A DNA stretch of 39,249 bases, taken from contig NZ_AZFN01000021.1 in assembly GCF_001434365.1 (NCBI RefSeq), positions 1 to 39,249 of the forward strand. Direction: 5' to 3'. The notes beneath the pieces are model-generated. The model worked only from the letters and a program-made list of their open reading frames with translations. It did not search any database and was not told the origin of the DNA. This DNA is from Limosilactobacillus gastricus DSM 16045. GTDB lineage: Bacteria > Bacillota > Bacilli > Lactobacillales > Lactobacillaceae. This document shows positions 1 to 7,852 of this stretch, piece after piece (position 1 is the stretch's first letter; the number at the start of each line of letters is the position of its first letter). The translations under genes were made by a program, and so were the position numbers.

Positions 1-27
1 AGTGTCCAACTTTAAGGGTTCACTTCA
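1..27. mobile_element. Probable terminal inverted repeat of an IS3-family (IS150-group-like) insertion sequence
   Basis: The first 27 bases, read on the minus strand, start TGAAGTGAACCC and continue AAAGTTGGACACT. This looks like the terminal repeats I know from IS3-family elements of the IS150 group, which start TG, then have a run of C, then AAAGTTGGACA. The tip would face right, so the body of the element lies to the left of the window, and the tip is about 26 bases past the ldh stop codon. No transposase is visible, and the 3-bp target duplication cannot be checked with one flank. Recognition is from memory of the consensus, so confidence is moderate. Confidence 0.5.
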
Positions 28-52
28 ATGCTTGGTCTTTAGTTAAAATATG

Positions 53-1018
<966 letters not shown>

Positions 1019-1057
1019 TTAATCCTCCAATAAATATGTGATTTGTTGTTCGAATTA

Positions 1058-1086
1058 ATTATACCATTCACGAATGGAAATATGAA
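1058..1086 (-). promoter_or_regulatory. ldh promoter
   Basis: On the minus strand there is a -35 TTCATA (1081-1086), a 17-base spacer and a perfect -10 TATAAT (1058-1063), about 45 bases before the ldh ATG. The -35 lies inside the 3' end of the small membrane protein gene. An inverted repeat fills most of the spacer (see 1064-1077). Confidence 0.7.
1064..1077. promoter_or_regulatory. Candidate operator inside the ldh promoter spacer
   Basis: CCATTC-AC-GAATGG is a perfect 6-base inverted repeat with a 2-base centre, lying exactly between the -35 and -10 of the ldh promoter. A protein bound here would block RNA polymerase. It also overlaps the stop codon of the upstream small gene. It does not look like a Rex site. 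The regulator is unknown, and a short palindrome like this could arise by chance. Confidence 0.35.
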
Positions 1087-1247
1087 AGTGTTAAGAGACC
1101 GGCAATTAAAATTAGTCCGGGAATAAGTAAAACTTTCACAAAAGTTGCGATTAAAGCAATGATAATCAATAACCAAAGCAGCCGAAATGAGAATTTTAAG
1201 AGTTTCCAGAAAATCCAGAGAACTGCTAAAGCAATTAAAAAGGTCAT
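1068..1247 (-). CDS. Small hydrophobic membrane protein (59 aa), unknown function
   Basis: An ATG at 1247, preceded by a clean GGAGG site, opens a 59-residue frame that ends at 1068. The product begins MTFLIALAVLWIFWKLLKF and is almost wholly hydrophobic. It has a first membrane segment at about residues 2-14, a short basic stretch (Lys15, Lys18, Arg22), then one or two segments at about 23-36 and 39-56. It lies directly upstream of ldh in the same direction, and its last codons hold the ldh -35 box. The good ribosome site, the extended -10 upstream and the residue composition support a real gene. Function is unknown; small membrane proteins of this kind are common in lactobacilli. Confidence 0.75.
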   Translation of the reverse strand: MTFLIALAVLWIFWKLLKFSFRLLWLLIIIALIATFVKVLLIPGLILIAGLLTLSYFHS

Positions 1248-1277
1248 TCAAATTCCTCCATTTATTTTGGTATAAAT

Positions 1278-1286
1278 ATTTTAGCA
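1278..1286 (-). promoter_or_regulatory. Extended -10 promoter for the 59-aa membrane protein gene
   Basis: On the minus strand the sequence TGCTAAAAT is an extended -10 element (TAAAAT at 1278-1283 with an upstream TG), about 30 bases before the ATG at 1247. I see no good -35. The divergent promoter at 1340-1368 uses the same TGCTAAAAT. Confidence 0.45.
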
Positions 1287-1339
1287 TTTGAGATATGAAT
1301 TATGGTTTAAGTTATTCTTAAATTCGTTTGGCATAAGCT

Positions 1340-1368
1340 TTGTCAATTGGTATGAGGTATGCTAAAAT
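1340..1368 (+). promoter_or_regulatory. Promoter of the 98-aa unknown gene
   Basis: TTGTCA (1340-1345), a 17-base spacer and TAAAAT (1363-1368) with an extended TG upstream make a strong sigma-A promoter, about 38 bases before the start codon. Confidence 0.75.
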
Positions 1369-1405
1369 GAATAATCATTGAATAAGGCCATAGGAGGTGA
1401 TTACC

Positions 1406-1702
1406 GTGTTAAATCGGACCAAGCAATTCATGCGAGACAATGATATTAATTACAAAAAAGAATACATTCGACCAATGATTGGCCCTGAACACGTTTATAT
1501 TTTCCGTTTTGGAAAGCGTAAGCTAAATAACCGGGTAATCATTCGGTATTCTCATACTTGGACAGGCCGCTTAAAAATCAATGAAATTGACGTGCGTTTA
1601 CATCGTCAACATCATCCGCGAATTTTTAAGAGCGAAAGTGAGTTGATTGATTATCTTCAACTTCATTTAGATAAGAATCATGAGATAAATGCGGATCTAT
1701 AA
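1406..1702 (+). CDS. Conserved-looking hypothetical protein (98 aa)
   Basis: I do not recognise this family. The product is 98 residues, basic and soluble, with an Arg/His/Tyr-rich centre (VIIRYSHTW, VRLHRQHHPR) and an acidic, helical-looking C-terminus (SESELIDYLQLHL). There is no signal peptide or membrane segment. I set the start at the GTG at 1406 because an almost perfect AGGAGGTGAT ribosome site (1392-1401) lies just before it; the in-frame GTG at 1397 is part of that site and cannot be the start. A strong promoter precedes it and a hairpin terminator follows, so it is a single-gene transcript. That regulation and its clean frame support a real gene. Confidence 0.75.
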   Translation: MLNRTKQFMRDNDINYKKEYIRPMIGPEHVYIFRFGKRKLNNRVIIRYSHTWTGRLKINEIDVRLHRQHHPRIFKSESELIDYLQLHLDKNHEINADL

Positions 1703-1717
1703 ATTAATGGCGCCGAT

Positions 1718-1743
1718 GCGACTTCTCCGGAGGTCGCTTTTTT
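1718..1743 (+). terminator. Rho-independent terminator
   Basis: GCGAC/GTCGC arms enclose a CTCCGGAG-like inner stem, followed directly by six T. It ends the transcript of the 98-aa gene, 15 bases after its stop. Confidence 0.8.
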
Positions 1744-1769
1744 GCTACTAATATCATCGAGGAAAGAAT

Positions 1770-2730
1770 ATGCAATGGACAGCAATTGTTGTAGAAACTA
1801 CTAGTGAAGTGGTCGAGACCGTTTCATACTTATTAACGGATGCGGGAGCCAAGGGGATTCAAGTCGAAGATGCGGCTGATTATGCTCATTTAAAACCAGG
1901 AAAGTATGGTCCATATGGCGAAATTGTTGACCCCGAAAGCTTAAAACACCGCCAAAGTGGAGCCGCCATTACCGGTTACTTCCCACCGAATCAATTTGGA
2001 CCAGAATTAATTGATGAAATTAAAACACGGGTCGCCAAATTGAATGAATTTGGTCTTAATCCAGGATCATTTAAAGTCACTTTTGCACCAGTTGATGAAA
2101 CTGACTGGGCGACAGAGTGGCAGAAATATTATCATCCGGTTCGGGTTACTCACGAGTTAACGATTGTTCCACAATGGGAGACTTACCAAGCACATGACAG
2201 TGAAAAAATTATCTTTATGGATCCAGGGATGGCCTTTGGGACTGGAACGCATCCGACAACTCAGTTAATGCTCCAAGCCCTGGAAATTTCTTTACGGGGT
2301 GGCGAGCGGATGATCGATGTTGGGACGGGATCTGGAATCCTATCAATCGCAGCAAAATTACTCGGGACCGGTGATGTTAGGGCCTATGATATTGATCAAG
2401 TCGCCGTGGACTCGGCGCGCCGGAACGTTGAATTAAATCCACAGGCCCAAGGCATCACTTTTGGGGGTAAATAGTTTATTGGATGGTATTCATACTCAAG
2501 TAGATCTGATTGTAGCTAATATTCTAGCGGAAATAATTGTCCCCTTGGTTCCACAGGCTTTTGAAAATCTAACGCCAGGTGGAAAATTCCTAACTTCGGG
2601 AATCATTAGCGATAAGTTTGAGTTATGCCGGGATACGATGATCAAGCAAGGTTTTAAAATCGATCAGACTTTACGAATGAAAGATTGGTATGGAATTATT
2701 GCTCATAAACCGGCTGAGGACGAAGATTAA
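1770..2730 (+). pseudogene. prmA: Ribosomal protein L11 methyltransferase, interrupted by a one-base frameshift
   Basis: PrmA trimethylates ribosomal protein L11 with S-adenosylmethionine. The first frame (1770-2474) holds the N-terminal substrate domain, the FGTGTHPTT motif and the SAM-binding motif [18 protein letters not shown]. It then stops at TAG 2472-2474, just after a run of five G (2463-2467). The second frame continues with the missing C-terminal part: NSLLDGI, then VANILAEI (the catalytic loop) through to the end at 2730. Removing one G from the run restores a 319-residue PrmA of normal length with no other defect. A GAGGAAAG site precedes the ATG at 1770. It may be a true recent mutation, a homopolymer sequencing error or, less likely, a +1 recoding site. 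The rsmE ATG follows its TAA directly. Confidence 0.88.
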
Positions 2731-3474
2731 ATGCAACGCTATTTTATTTCAACACCCTCGACTGAAGGCACTATTCAGCTCACTCCTGATACTTGTCATC
2801 ATTTAATTGATGTGATGCGAGCGCAAGTCGGAACGCAGTTTGAGTTAGTGGTTAATCACCAAAATGTTTATTTGGCGGAGTTAGTTGATGCAAATCGGGG
2901 AACAGCTAAATTATTAGAGACGATTCCCAATGAGGTTGAATTGCCCCTGAAGGTTACACTTGCTTGTGGACTTCCCAAGACAAAGGAGAAACCGGAGATG
3001 ATTGTGCAAAAGGCCACGGAATTAGGAGCTCATCAAATCATCTTTTTTGAAGCTCAGCGGTCGGTGAGCCATTGGACCAACGGTAAAGAAGTTAAAAAAC
3101 TGGCACGATTACAAAAAATTGCTAATGCGGCGGCGGAACAAGCTCATCGAATTGTTCAGCCAAGGGTCACATATGTAAAAAAATTAGAAGATGTTTTTGG
3201 TCAACAGGATTTTGATATCCGATTGGTGGCTTGGGAAGAATCTGCTAAGCAAGGCGAAACAAAGGCCCTAGTGAAGAATTTACAAAAAGCGCAGGCTGGT
3301 CAAGAACTATTAGCGATTTTTGGACCAGAAGGTGGGCTAACCCAGCAAGAAATTGATCAATTAGCTACTTATCAGGTGGAACCAGTTGGCTTGGGTCCAA
3401 GAATTTTACGAACTGAAACGGCACCTTTATATTTAATGAGTGCAATTTCTTATCAATTAGAACTATTTAAGTAA
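2731..3474 (+). CDS. rsmE: 16S rRNA (uracil-1498-N3)-methyltransferase
   Basis: RsmE methylates N3 of U1498 of 16S rRNA in the assembled 30S subunit, using S-adenosylmethionine. The 247-residue length fits the family. It has the N-terminal PUA-like domain (about residues 1-70, with HHLIDVMR) followed by the SPOUT/trefoil-knot domain. The knot signature motifs are visible: EKPEMIVQKATELGA, GPEGGLTQQEI and LGPRILRTETAPLY near the C-terminus. The ATG abuts the prmA stop (TAAATG), which implies translational coupling to prmA. The prmA frameshift could therefore lower its expression through polarity. The prmA-rsmE pair is widely conserved in Firmicutes. Confidence 0.96.
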   Translation: MQRYFISTPSTEGTIQLTPDTCHHLIDVMRAQVGTQFELVVNHQNVYLAELVDANRGTAKLLETIPNEVELPLKVTLACGLPKTKEKPEMIVQKATELGAHQIIFFEAQRSVSHWTNGKEVKKLARLQKIANAAAEQAHRIVQPRVTYVKKLEDVFGQQDFDIRLVAWEESAKQGETKALVKNLQKAQAGQELLAIFGPEGGLTQQEIDQLATYQVEPVGLGPRILRTETAPLYLMSAISYQLELFK

Positions 3475-3501
3475 GCAAAGTGTTATGCTGAGCTTTAATT
3501 A

Positions 3502-3510
3502 TGATAAAAT
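3502..3510 (+). promoter_or_regulatory. Extended -10 promoter before the membrane protein-rel unit
   Basis: TGATAAAAT is an extended -10 box (TAAAAT at 3505-3510) in the 80-base gap after rsmE, about 45 bases before the next ATG. No convincing -35 is present. It may give rel its own transcription separate from prmA-rsmE. Confidence 0.45.
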
Positions 3511-3554
3511 TAATCTAATAATCTATATATCTTCAATGCGAGGAAGCGGTCAGA

Positions 3555-3899
3555 ATGAAATTGAAACAACTTACACGAATGATGGATCGATCAACTTGGA
3601 TAATTGGTGCTGGATTAGGGTTTATAGTAACCTGGCTGGCTTATAGTCTACCTTTTATTAATTCAGTGATCCGGGTTGGTGGAATTTTTATCATTGTTAA
3701 TATAATCACGTGTATTTGGTTAGGTTTTCATTTAGCTTCGCATGCTCGCGGTTGGCAATTATTAGTTTTTCCTCTTTGCTTTTTAGTGGCAGTCTTGTTC
3801 TTTGGAGCAAGATATACTTTGTATTTACCACTTGTTTATTTAGCGATCTCTTATTTGGCATGGTCGATGAAGCGTAGTCAAACTAAAGCAGGTGATTAA
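3555..3899 (+). CDS. Small integral membrane protein, four predicted segments (114 aa)
   Basis: This is a membrane protein that I cannot assign to a named family. It has four hydrophobic segments, at about residues 15-34, 41-60, 67-84 and 87-104, with a basic N-terminus (KLKQ, R8, R12) and a basic C-terminus (MKRSQTK), both probably cytoplasmic. A GAGGAAG site precedes the ATG at 3555. Its stop codon lies within the leader of rel, so the two are almost certainly co-transcribed and perhaps coupled. No catalytic or transport motif is visible. Confidence 0.8.
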   Translation: MKLKQLTRMMDRSTWIIGAGLGFIVTWLAYSLPFINSVIRVGGIFIIVNIITCIWLGFHLASHARGWQLLVFPLCFLVAVLFFGARYTLYLPLVYLAISYLAWSMKRSQTKAGD

Positions 3900-3900
3900 G

Positions 3901-6135
3901 ATGTCAAAAATGAAGAATTTAACTCATGAAGATGTCCGGAATATCTGTGCTTCATACATGAACGATGAGCATGTTCAATTAGTAGAAAAAGCTTACCAAT
4001 TTGCCATGATTTGTCATAATGGACAAAAACGTAAATCGGGTGAGTTATATATTGTTCATCCCATTCAGGTTGCTGGTATTTTAGCCAAGCTCCATATGGA
4101 TCCAGAAACAGTTTGCGCCGGATATATGCACGACGTAGTTGAAGATACTGGGGCAACACTTGATGATATCGAGGTTTTATTTGGGCGGACGATTGCCCTA
4201 ATCATCGATGGCGATACCAAAATTAGCAAAATTCATTATAAATCTAATCGCGAACAAATGGCGGAAACCCACCGGAAGCTCTTGCTGGCCATGAGTCAAG
4301 ATATTCGCGTGATGATTGTTAAGTTAGCTGACCGGTTACATAATATGCGAACTCTAGATTCTCTCCGTGAAGAAAAGCAGAAGCGGATTTCGCGGGAGAC
4401 TTTAGAAATCTATGCGCCCATTGCGGATCGACTGGGAATTAGTACCATGAAGTGGGAGTTAGAAGACCTCTCCTTACGCTATATTGATCCTGAACAATAC
4501 TATACGATTGTTCATTTAATGCATTCACGACGGGAACAACGAGTTGACTATATTGATCACGCGATTGAAGTTGTCCAAAAAGCGGTGGATGAGTTAAATT
4601 TACAGGGCAATGTTGAAATTTATGGGCGGCCTAAGCATATTTACTCCATTTACCGTAAAATGGTTAACAAGCATAAACAATTTAGCGAAATTTATGATTT
4701 GTTAGCCATCCGGGTAGTGGTTGATACGGTCCCGGATTGTTATGCGGTTCTGGGTGCAATCCATACTAATTGGAAACCAATGCCAGGCCGGTTTAAAGAT
4801 TATATTGCGATGCCAAAGGTTAATGGTTATCAATCTCTGCATACCACTGTTATTGGACCAGGAGGACAACCATTAGAAATTCAAATCCGGACTCATGAAA
4901 TGCATGAAGTGGCAGAATTTGGGGTGGCAGCTCACTGGGCATATAAAGAAGGTAAAACGGACGGCATAAAGCAAAATCTCGATAGTCAAAAGCTCAATAT
5001 TGTAAAAGAAATTATTGAGATGCGTAACGAAAGCCAGGATACGGATGACTTTATGTCAGGAGTCCAAAGCGATATTTTTGCTGATAAGGTATACGCTTTT
5101 ACCCCGAAAGGCGATGTGATTGAAATGCCATATGGGGCAGGGCCACTGGATATGGCTTACCAAATTCATACCGAAGTTGGTAATAAAACTACGGGGGCGA
5201 AAGTTAATGGTCGTATCGTTCCCCTTGATTATGAGATCAAAAATGGTGACATTGTTGATATTATTACTTCCAATAGTTCGCATCCTAGTCATGACTGGTT
5301 AGACCTAGTTTCTACCCGTCGCGCTAAAAATAAAATTCGCCAATACTTCCGGATGCATGATCGTCAGAAGAATATTGAGGATGGTCGTCATTTAATTGAA
5401 CAACAAGTCCGGGAAGCTGGCTTTGATCCATCAAAAATCGTAACCGATGAATTAGCTACCCGGGTGGCTGAGCGGATGCACTATAACACGGCGGATGAAT
5501 TATTTGCCGCCGTAGGTTTCGGTGATATTTCGCCGATGGGAGCACGGAATCGCTTTACTGAAGATATTCGGCGCGAAGAGAAGAAGCGGGCCGCCGAAGC
5601 AAAAGCCCAAGCCATTCTGGAGAATAATGAAACTTTAGAACCGGCTGAAGAAGAAAAAAAGAAAAAATTGCCCAAGAGTAGTGGCGATGGCATTATCGTT
5701 GAAGGCGTCGACAATCTGTTAACGCGGATTAGCCAATGCTGTAAGCCAGTTCCAGGCGATAAAATTTTGGGTTATATAACGATGGGACGGGGGGTCTCTG
5801 TCCACCGGGAGGATTGCCCGAACATTAAACATGCTGAACAAACTGGTCAACGGATCGTGACGGTTTATTGGGAAAACCCAGCAGGGGACCAAACCACCTA
5901 TGATACTGATATTATGGTGGTTGGTGATAATCAATCTGGGTTGGTTAATGAAGTTCTACGGGCGATTAACAATAATACGCGCTACTTAAATTCGATTAAC
6001 GGGAAAGTTGATAGTAATAATGTGGCTACGATCAATGCGACCGTTGGGGTGCGATCTACCAAACAACTGGAGATAATAATGAACAGTCTCCGGAATTTAG
6101 CGAATGTTTATGAGGTCCGAAGGGTTATTCGATAG
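3901..6135 (+). CDS. rel: Bifunctional (p)ppGpp synthetase/hydrolase, Rel family
   Basis: The long RSH enzyme makes (p)ppGpp from ATP and GTP/GDP on starved ribosomes and hydrolyses it again. Domain order: HD hydrolase (about residues 40-150; HDVVEDT near residue 77, [12 protein letters not shown]), synthetase (about 235-345; [23 protein letters not shown] near residue 310), TGS (about 388-450), a zinc-finger-like region with QCC and HREDC (about 612-640), and ACT (about 665-742). The motif RFKD is the RxKD type typical of bifunctional enzymes rather than the ExDD of synthesis-only RelA. I place the start at the ATG at 3901, right after the stop of the upstream gene and behind AGGTGAT. An in-frame GTG at 3892 would lie inside that ribosome site. 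At 744 residues it has full length. The ATG at 3910 is a second candidate. Confidence 0.97.
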   Translation: MSKMKNLTHEDVRNICASYMNDEHVQLVEKAYQFAMICHNGQKRKSGELYIVHPIQVAGILAKLHMDPETVCAGYMHDVVEDTGATLDDIEVLFGRTIALIIDGDTKISKIHYKSNREQMAETHRKLLLAMSQDIRVMIVKLADRLHNMRTLDSLREEKQKRISRETLEIYAPIADRLGISTMKWELEDLSLRYIDPEQYYTIVHLMHSRREQRVDYIDHAIEVVQKAVDELNLQGNVEIYGRPKHIYSIYRKMVNKHKQFSEIYDLLAIRVVVDTVPDCYAVLGAIHTNWKPMPGRFKDYIAMPKVNGYQSLHTTVIGPGGQPLEIQIRTHEMHEVAEFGVAAHWAYKEGKTDGIKQNLDSQKLNIVKEIIEMRNESQDTDDFMSGVQSDIFADKVYAFTPKGDVIEMPYGAGPLDMAYQIHTEVGNKTTGAKVNGRIVPLDYEIKNGDIVDIITSNSSHPSHDWLDLVSTRRAKNKIRQYFRMHDRQKNIEDGRHLIEQQVREAGFDPSKIVTDELATRVAERMHYNTADELFAAVGFGDISPMGARNRFTEDIRREEKKRAAEAKAQAILENNETLEPAEEEKKKKLPKSSGDGIIVEGVDNLLTRISQCCKPVPGDKILGYITMGRGVSVHREDCPNIKHAEQTGQRIVTVYWENPAGDQTTYDTDIMVVGDNQSGLVNEVLRAINNNTRYLNSINGKVDSNNVATINATVGVRSTKQLEIIMNSLRNLANVYEVRRVIR

Positions 6136-6143
6136 GAGAAGGC

Positions 6144-6581
6144 ATGAAAGTAGTTTTACAACGGGTGAAACAAGCCCAAGTTACGGTTGATGAAGAGGTT
6201 ATCGGCAAAATTGGGACGGGTTTTTTACTCTTAGTTGGCTTTGGACCTGATGACAATGATGAAACTTTAGACTATTTGGTACATAAAATTACCAATCTAC
6301 GAGTCTTTGAAGATGAAGCCGGCAAACTGAATTTGAGTCTGAAGGATGTTCAGGGTTCGATTCTTTCGGTATCACAATTTACGCTTTATGCTAATACGAA
6401 AAAGGGGAACCGTCCAAGTTTTACGGAAGCTGCGCAACCTGAGCAGGCAACCCAACTATATGACGACTTTAACCATCGGTTAGCGGCTACTGGGATTCCG
6501 GTAGCGACGGGTAAATTTGGAGCTAATATGCAGGTTTCGTTAATCAACGACGGGCCGGTTACCATTATTTATGAAAAGTAA
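6144..6581 (+). CDS. dtd: D-aminoacyl-tRNA deacylase
   Basis: DTD removes D-amino acids (and glycine) wrongly attached to tRNA. The 145-residue protein is of normal length and shows both family signatures: SQFTLYA (about residues 77-83) and the C-terminal NDGPVTI, which corresponds to the Gly-cisPro motif region of the active site. An AGGAGAAGG site lies before the ATG, 8 bases after the rel stop, so it is the last gene of the rel transcript. A strong two-way terminator follows. Confidence 0.97.
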   Translation: MKVVLQRVKQAQVTVDEEVIGKIGTGFLLLVGFGPDDNDETLDYLVHKITNLRVFEDEAGKLNLSLKDVQGSILSVSQFTLYANTKKGNRPSFTEAAQPEQATQLYDDFNHRLAATGIPVATGKFGANMQVSLINDGPVTIIYEK

Positions 6582-6591
6582 AGATACGAAA

Positions 6592-6635
6592 ATGAGACTG
6601 GTGAAGGGAAAGCTGATTCCCATTACCAGTCTCAT
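6592..6635. terminator. Bidirectional terminator between dtd and the amidase gene
   Basis: ATGAGACTGGT (6592-6602) pairs with ACCAGTCTCAT (6625-6635), extended inside by GGGAA/TTCCC around an AGCTGA loop. A-rich flank on the left and T-rich flank on the right let it serve both converging genes. Confidence 0.85.
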
Positions 6636-6637
6636 CT

Positions 6638-7522
6638 TTATTTAAAATAATTTTTTAATCCTGAAATTAGATCTGTTACAATTTTTTGCTGATAATTAGC
6701 GGATTTAATTTGTTGATAATCTTTGCTTGAGTTAATGTAACCCATTTCAAGTAGCACCGCGGGTTGTTTATTATCCCGGAGGACATAAAAATCACCAAAA
6801 TCAACACCCCGATTAGTTAAGGGGAGATTGTTGAAAGCCTTATTAATCGCCTTTGCAATTGCTCGGCTATGGTTTTTCCGGTGATAATAATAAGTAGTAA
6901 ATCCAGAAGCCTCATTTTCACTTGGGGATGAGTCAAAATGGAAAGAAATGAAGAGGTCAGCGTGAACTCGTTCAGCTAGGCGGGTCCGCGCCCCGAGGGA
7001 CACATATTCATCTTTATTACGAGTTAAATAGACCCGCGCTCCTTGCTTTTGAAGAGCTTGAGCAACTTTTTTGGCTAATTGAAAAGTATAAGTCTTTTCA
7101 AAATAAGAGGGATTTTGACTATTGGTCACGTAAGTAGCTCCCGTATCATTACCACCATGACCAGGATCAATCACAATCGTTGCGCCAGTAAGGTTCGTTT
7201 TTTGAGGGAGATTTTGCGCCTGTAATAACCATCCAGCAATCCAAACCTGTTTACCGGAGCTTAGTTGAACTTGTTTCCAACCATTAGTAGTTTTAATGAC
7301 TTGACCACTCGTAGAATGGCTTAAATTGATCGATTGGTAGTTCATACCGGGTCCCTGTCGTACCGTCATAGTCTTGGGGTTGATTTGAACAGTCTGCTGG
7401 CCCAATGATGGGTTAGTTAGACTAATTACTATTCCAAGGGCGATCAAAACTGCTATTAATGAGATGATCCATCCTGGAAGGCGACGGTGATATTTTTGGA
7501 AAAATGTTAATCGATTCTGCAT
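6638..7522 (-). CDS. Membrane-anchored N-acetylmuramoyl-L-alanine amidase with SH3b domain
   Basis: This is a zinc amidase that cleaves the bond between MurNAc and L-Ala in peptidoglycan outside the cell. After a basic start it has one membrane anchor (about residues 17-35), then a bacterial SH3-like domain (about 45-100; MTVRQGPGMNYQSI, WIAGWL), which usually binds the wall, and an Amidase_3 domain (about 115-292). The zinc and catalytic motifs are visible: VIDPGHGGNDTGA (His), FEKTYTFQLAK (Glu), SFHFDSS (His) and VLLEMGYINS (Glu). The 294-residue length is typical. GGAGGG precedes the ATG. There is no obvious Sec cleavage site, so it probably stays anchored. It resembles the CwlD/LytC-type amidases found near rel-dtd in lactobacilli. 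Confidence 0.93.
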   Translation of the reverse strand: MQNRLTFFQKYHRRLPGWIISLIAVLIALGIVISLTNPSLGQQTVQINPKTMTVRQGPGMNYQSINLSHSTSGQVIKTTNGWKQVQLSSGKQVWIAGWLLQAQNLPQKTNLTGATIVIDPGHGGNDTGATYVTNSQNPSYFEKTYTFQLAKKVAQALQKQGARVYLTRNKDEYVSLGARTRLAERVHADLFISFHFDSSPSENEASGFTTYYYHRKNHSRAIAKAINKAFNNLPLTNRGVDFGDFYVLRDNKQPAVLLEMGYINSSKDYQQIKSANYQQKIVTDLISGLKNYFK

Positions 7523-7548
7523 GGGACCCTCCGCAATCTAATATTTCT

Positions 7549-7554
7549 ATTATA
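7549..7554 (-). promoter_or_regulatory. -10 box of the amidase promoter
   Basis: On the minus strand a perfect TATAAT lies 27 bases before the amidase ATG. I find no good -35 at 16-18 bases, so only the -10 is reported. Confidence 0.45.
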
Positions 7555-7595
7555 TCGATTTTTAATATAGAATGCCTATTAATTTTAGAGATGAA

Positions 7596-7624
7596 TTGAC
7601 TTTTTTCATCGACTACAGTATTGT
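7596..7624 (+). promoter_or_regulatory. Promoter of the aspS T-box transcript
   Basis: TTGACT (7596-7601), a 17-base spacer and TATTGT (7619-7624) are placed correctly to start a transcript at about 7631, upstream of the T-box leader. The -10 lies in the centre of a 26-base palindrome. Confidence 0.6.
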
Positions 7625-7632
7625 AATCGATG
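7607..7632. promoter_or_regulatory. 26-base near-perfect palindrome over the aspS -10 region
   Basis: CATCGA at the left and TCGATG at the right frame an inner TACA-4-TGTA. 22 of 26 positions match the reverse complement, and the four mismatched positions are all G-T type, so it would also pair as RNA. It covers the -10 and the expected start site, the position of a repressor operator. The TACA/TGTA core recalls CopY/BlaI-type boxes, but the spacing differs and I cannot name the regulator. Confidence 0.4.
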
Positions 7633-7836
7633 AAGTAAATAAATTAGTTGATGATAAAGATTGATGATTATGGACCTGTGAAGCGAATAGCGATTGGTGA
7701 AAGGCTATCTGAAAAATAATCAGTGACCCCTTTGGAGACTTGGATTATCCCGTGAGGAACTCGCGTTATTAAGTAGCAACTTTAAAGGTGGTACCGTGCT
7801 AAAAGCACCCTTGAACTATTCAAGGGTGCTTTTCTT
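7632..7836 (+). promoter_or_regulatory. T-box riboswitch leader (Asp) of aspS
   Basis: This T-box leader senses uncharged tRNA. It contains a stem I with the typical distal loop region (AGCGAATAGCGATTGGTGAAAG in part, near 7681-7702) and the conserved T-box AAGGTGGTACCGTG ending near 7798. A terminator stem follows at 7801-7833. A GAC triplet at 7725-7727 on the 3' side of stem I is the best candidate specifier and reads as an aspartate codon, which matches aspS downstream. A second GAC at 7737-7739 is a weaker candidate. When tRNA-Asp is uncharged, the T-box pairs with the acceptor end and the antiterminator forms. Confidence 0.92.
7801..7836 (+). terminator. Regulated terminator of the Asp T-box
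   Basis: A perfect 15-base stem, AAAAGCACCCTTGAA (7801-7815) with TTCAAGGGTGCTTTT (7819-7833), a 3-base loop and a T-rich tail. It lies just before the aspS ribosome site and competes with the antiterminator. Confidence 0.9.
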
Positions 7837-7852
7837 TATCAAGGAGGAAATT

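Noticed and set aside
1397-1405. GTG at 1397 as the start of the 98-aa gene
   Set aside because: This GTG is part of the AGGAGGTGAT ribosome site that serves the GTG at 1406.
2460-2474. Programmed +1 frameshift in prmA
   Set aside because: The G-run could in principle slip, but I see no stimulatory structure or internal ribosome-like site, and PrmA is not known to use recoding. A mutation or sequencing error is simpler.
2461-2730. Second half of prmA as a separate small methyltransferase gene
   Set aside because: It has no ribosome site of its own and is exactly the missing C-terminus of PrmA. A single base explains both frames.
7796-7852. N-terminal extension of AspRS from the GTG at 7796
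   Set aside because: The GTG is the end of the conserved T-box, and the extension would be encoded by the terminator hairpin. The ATG at 7853 has a strong ribosome site.
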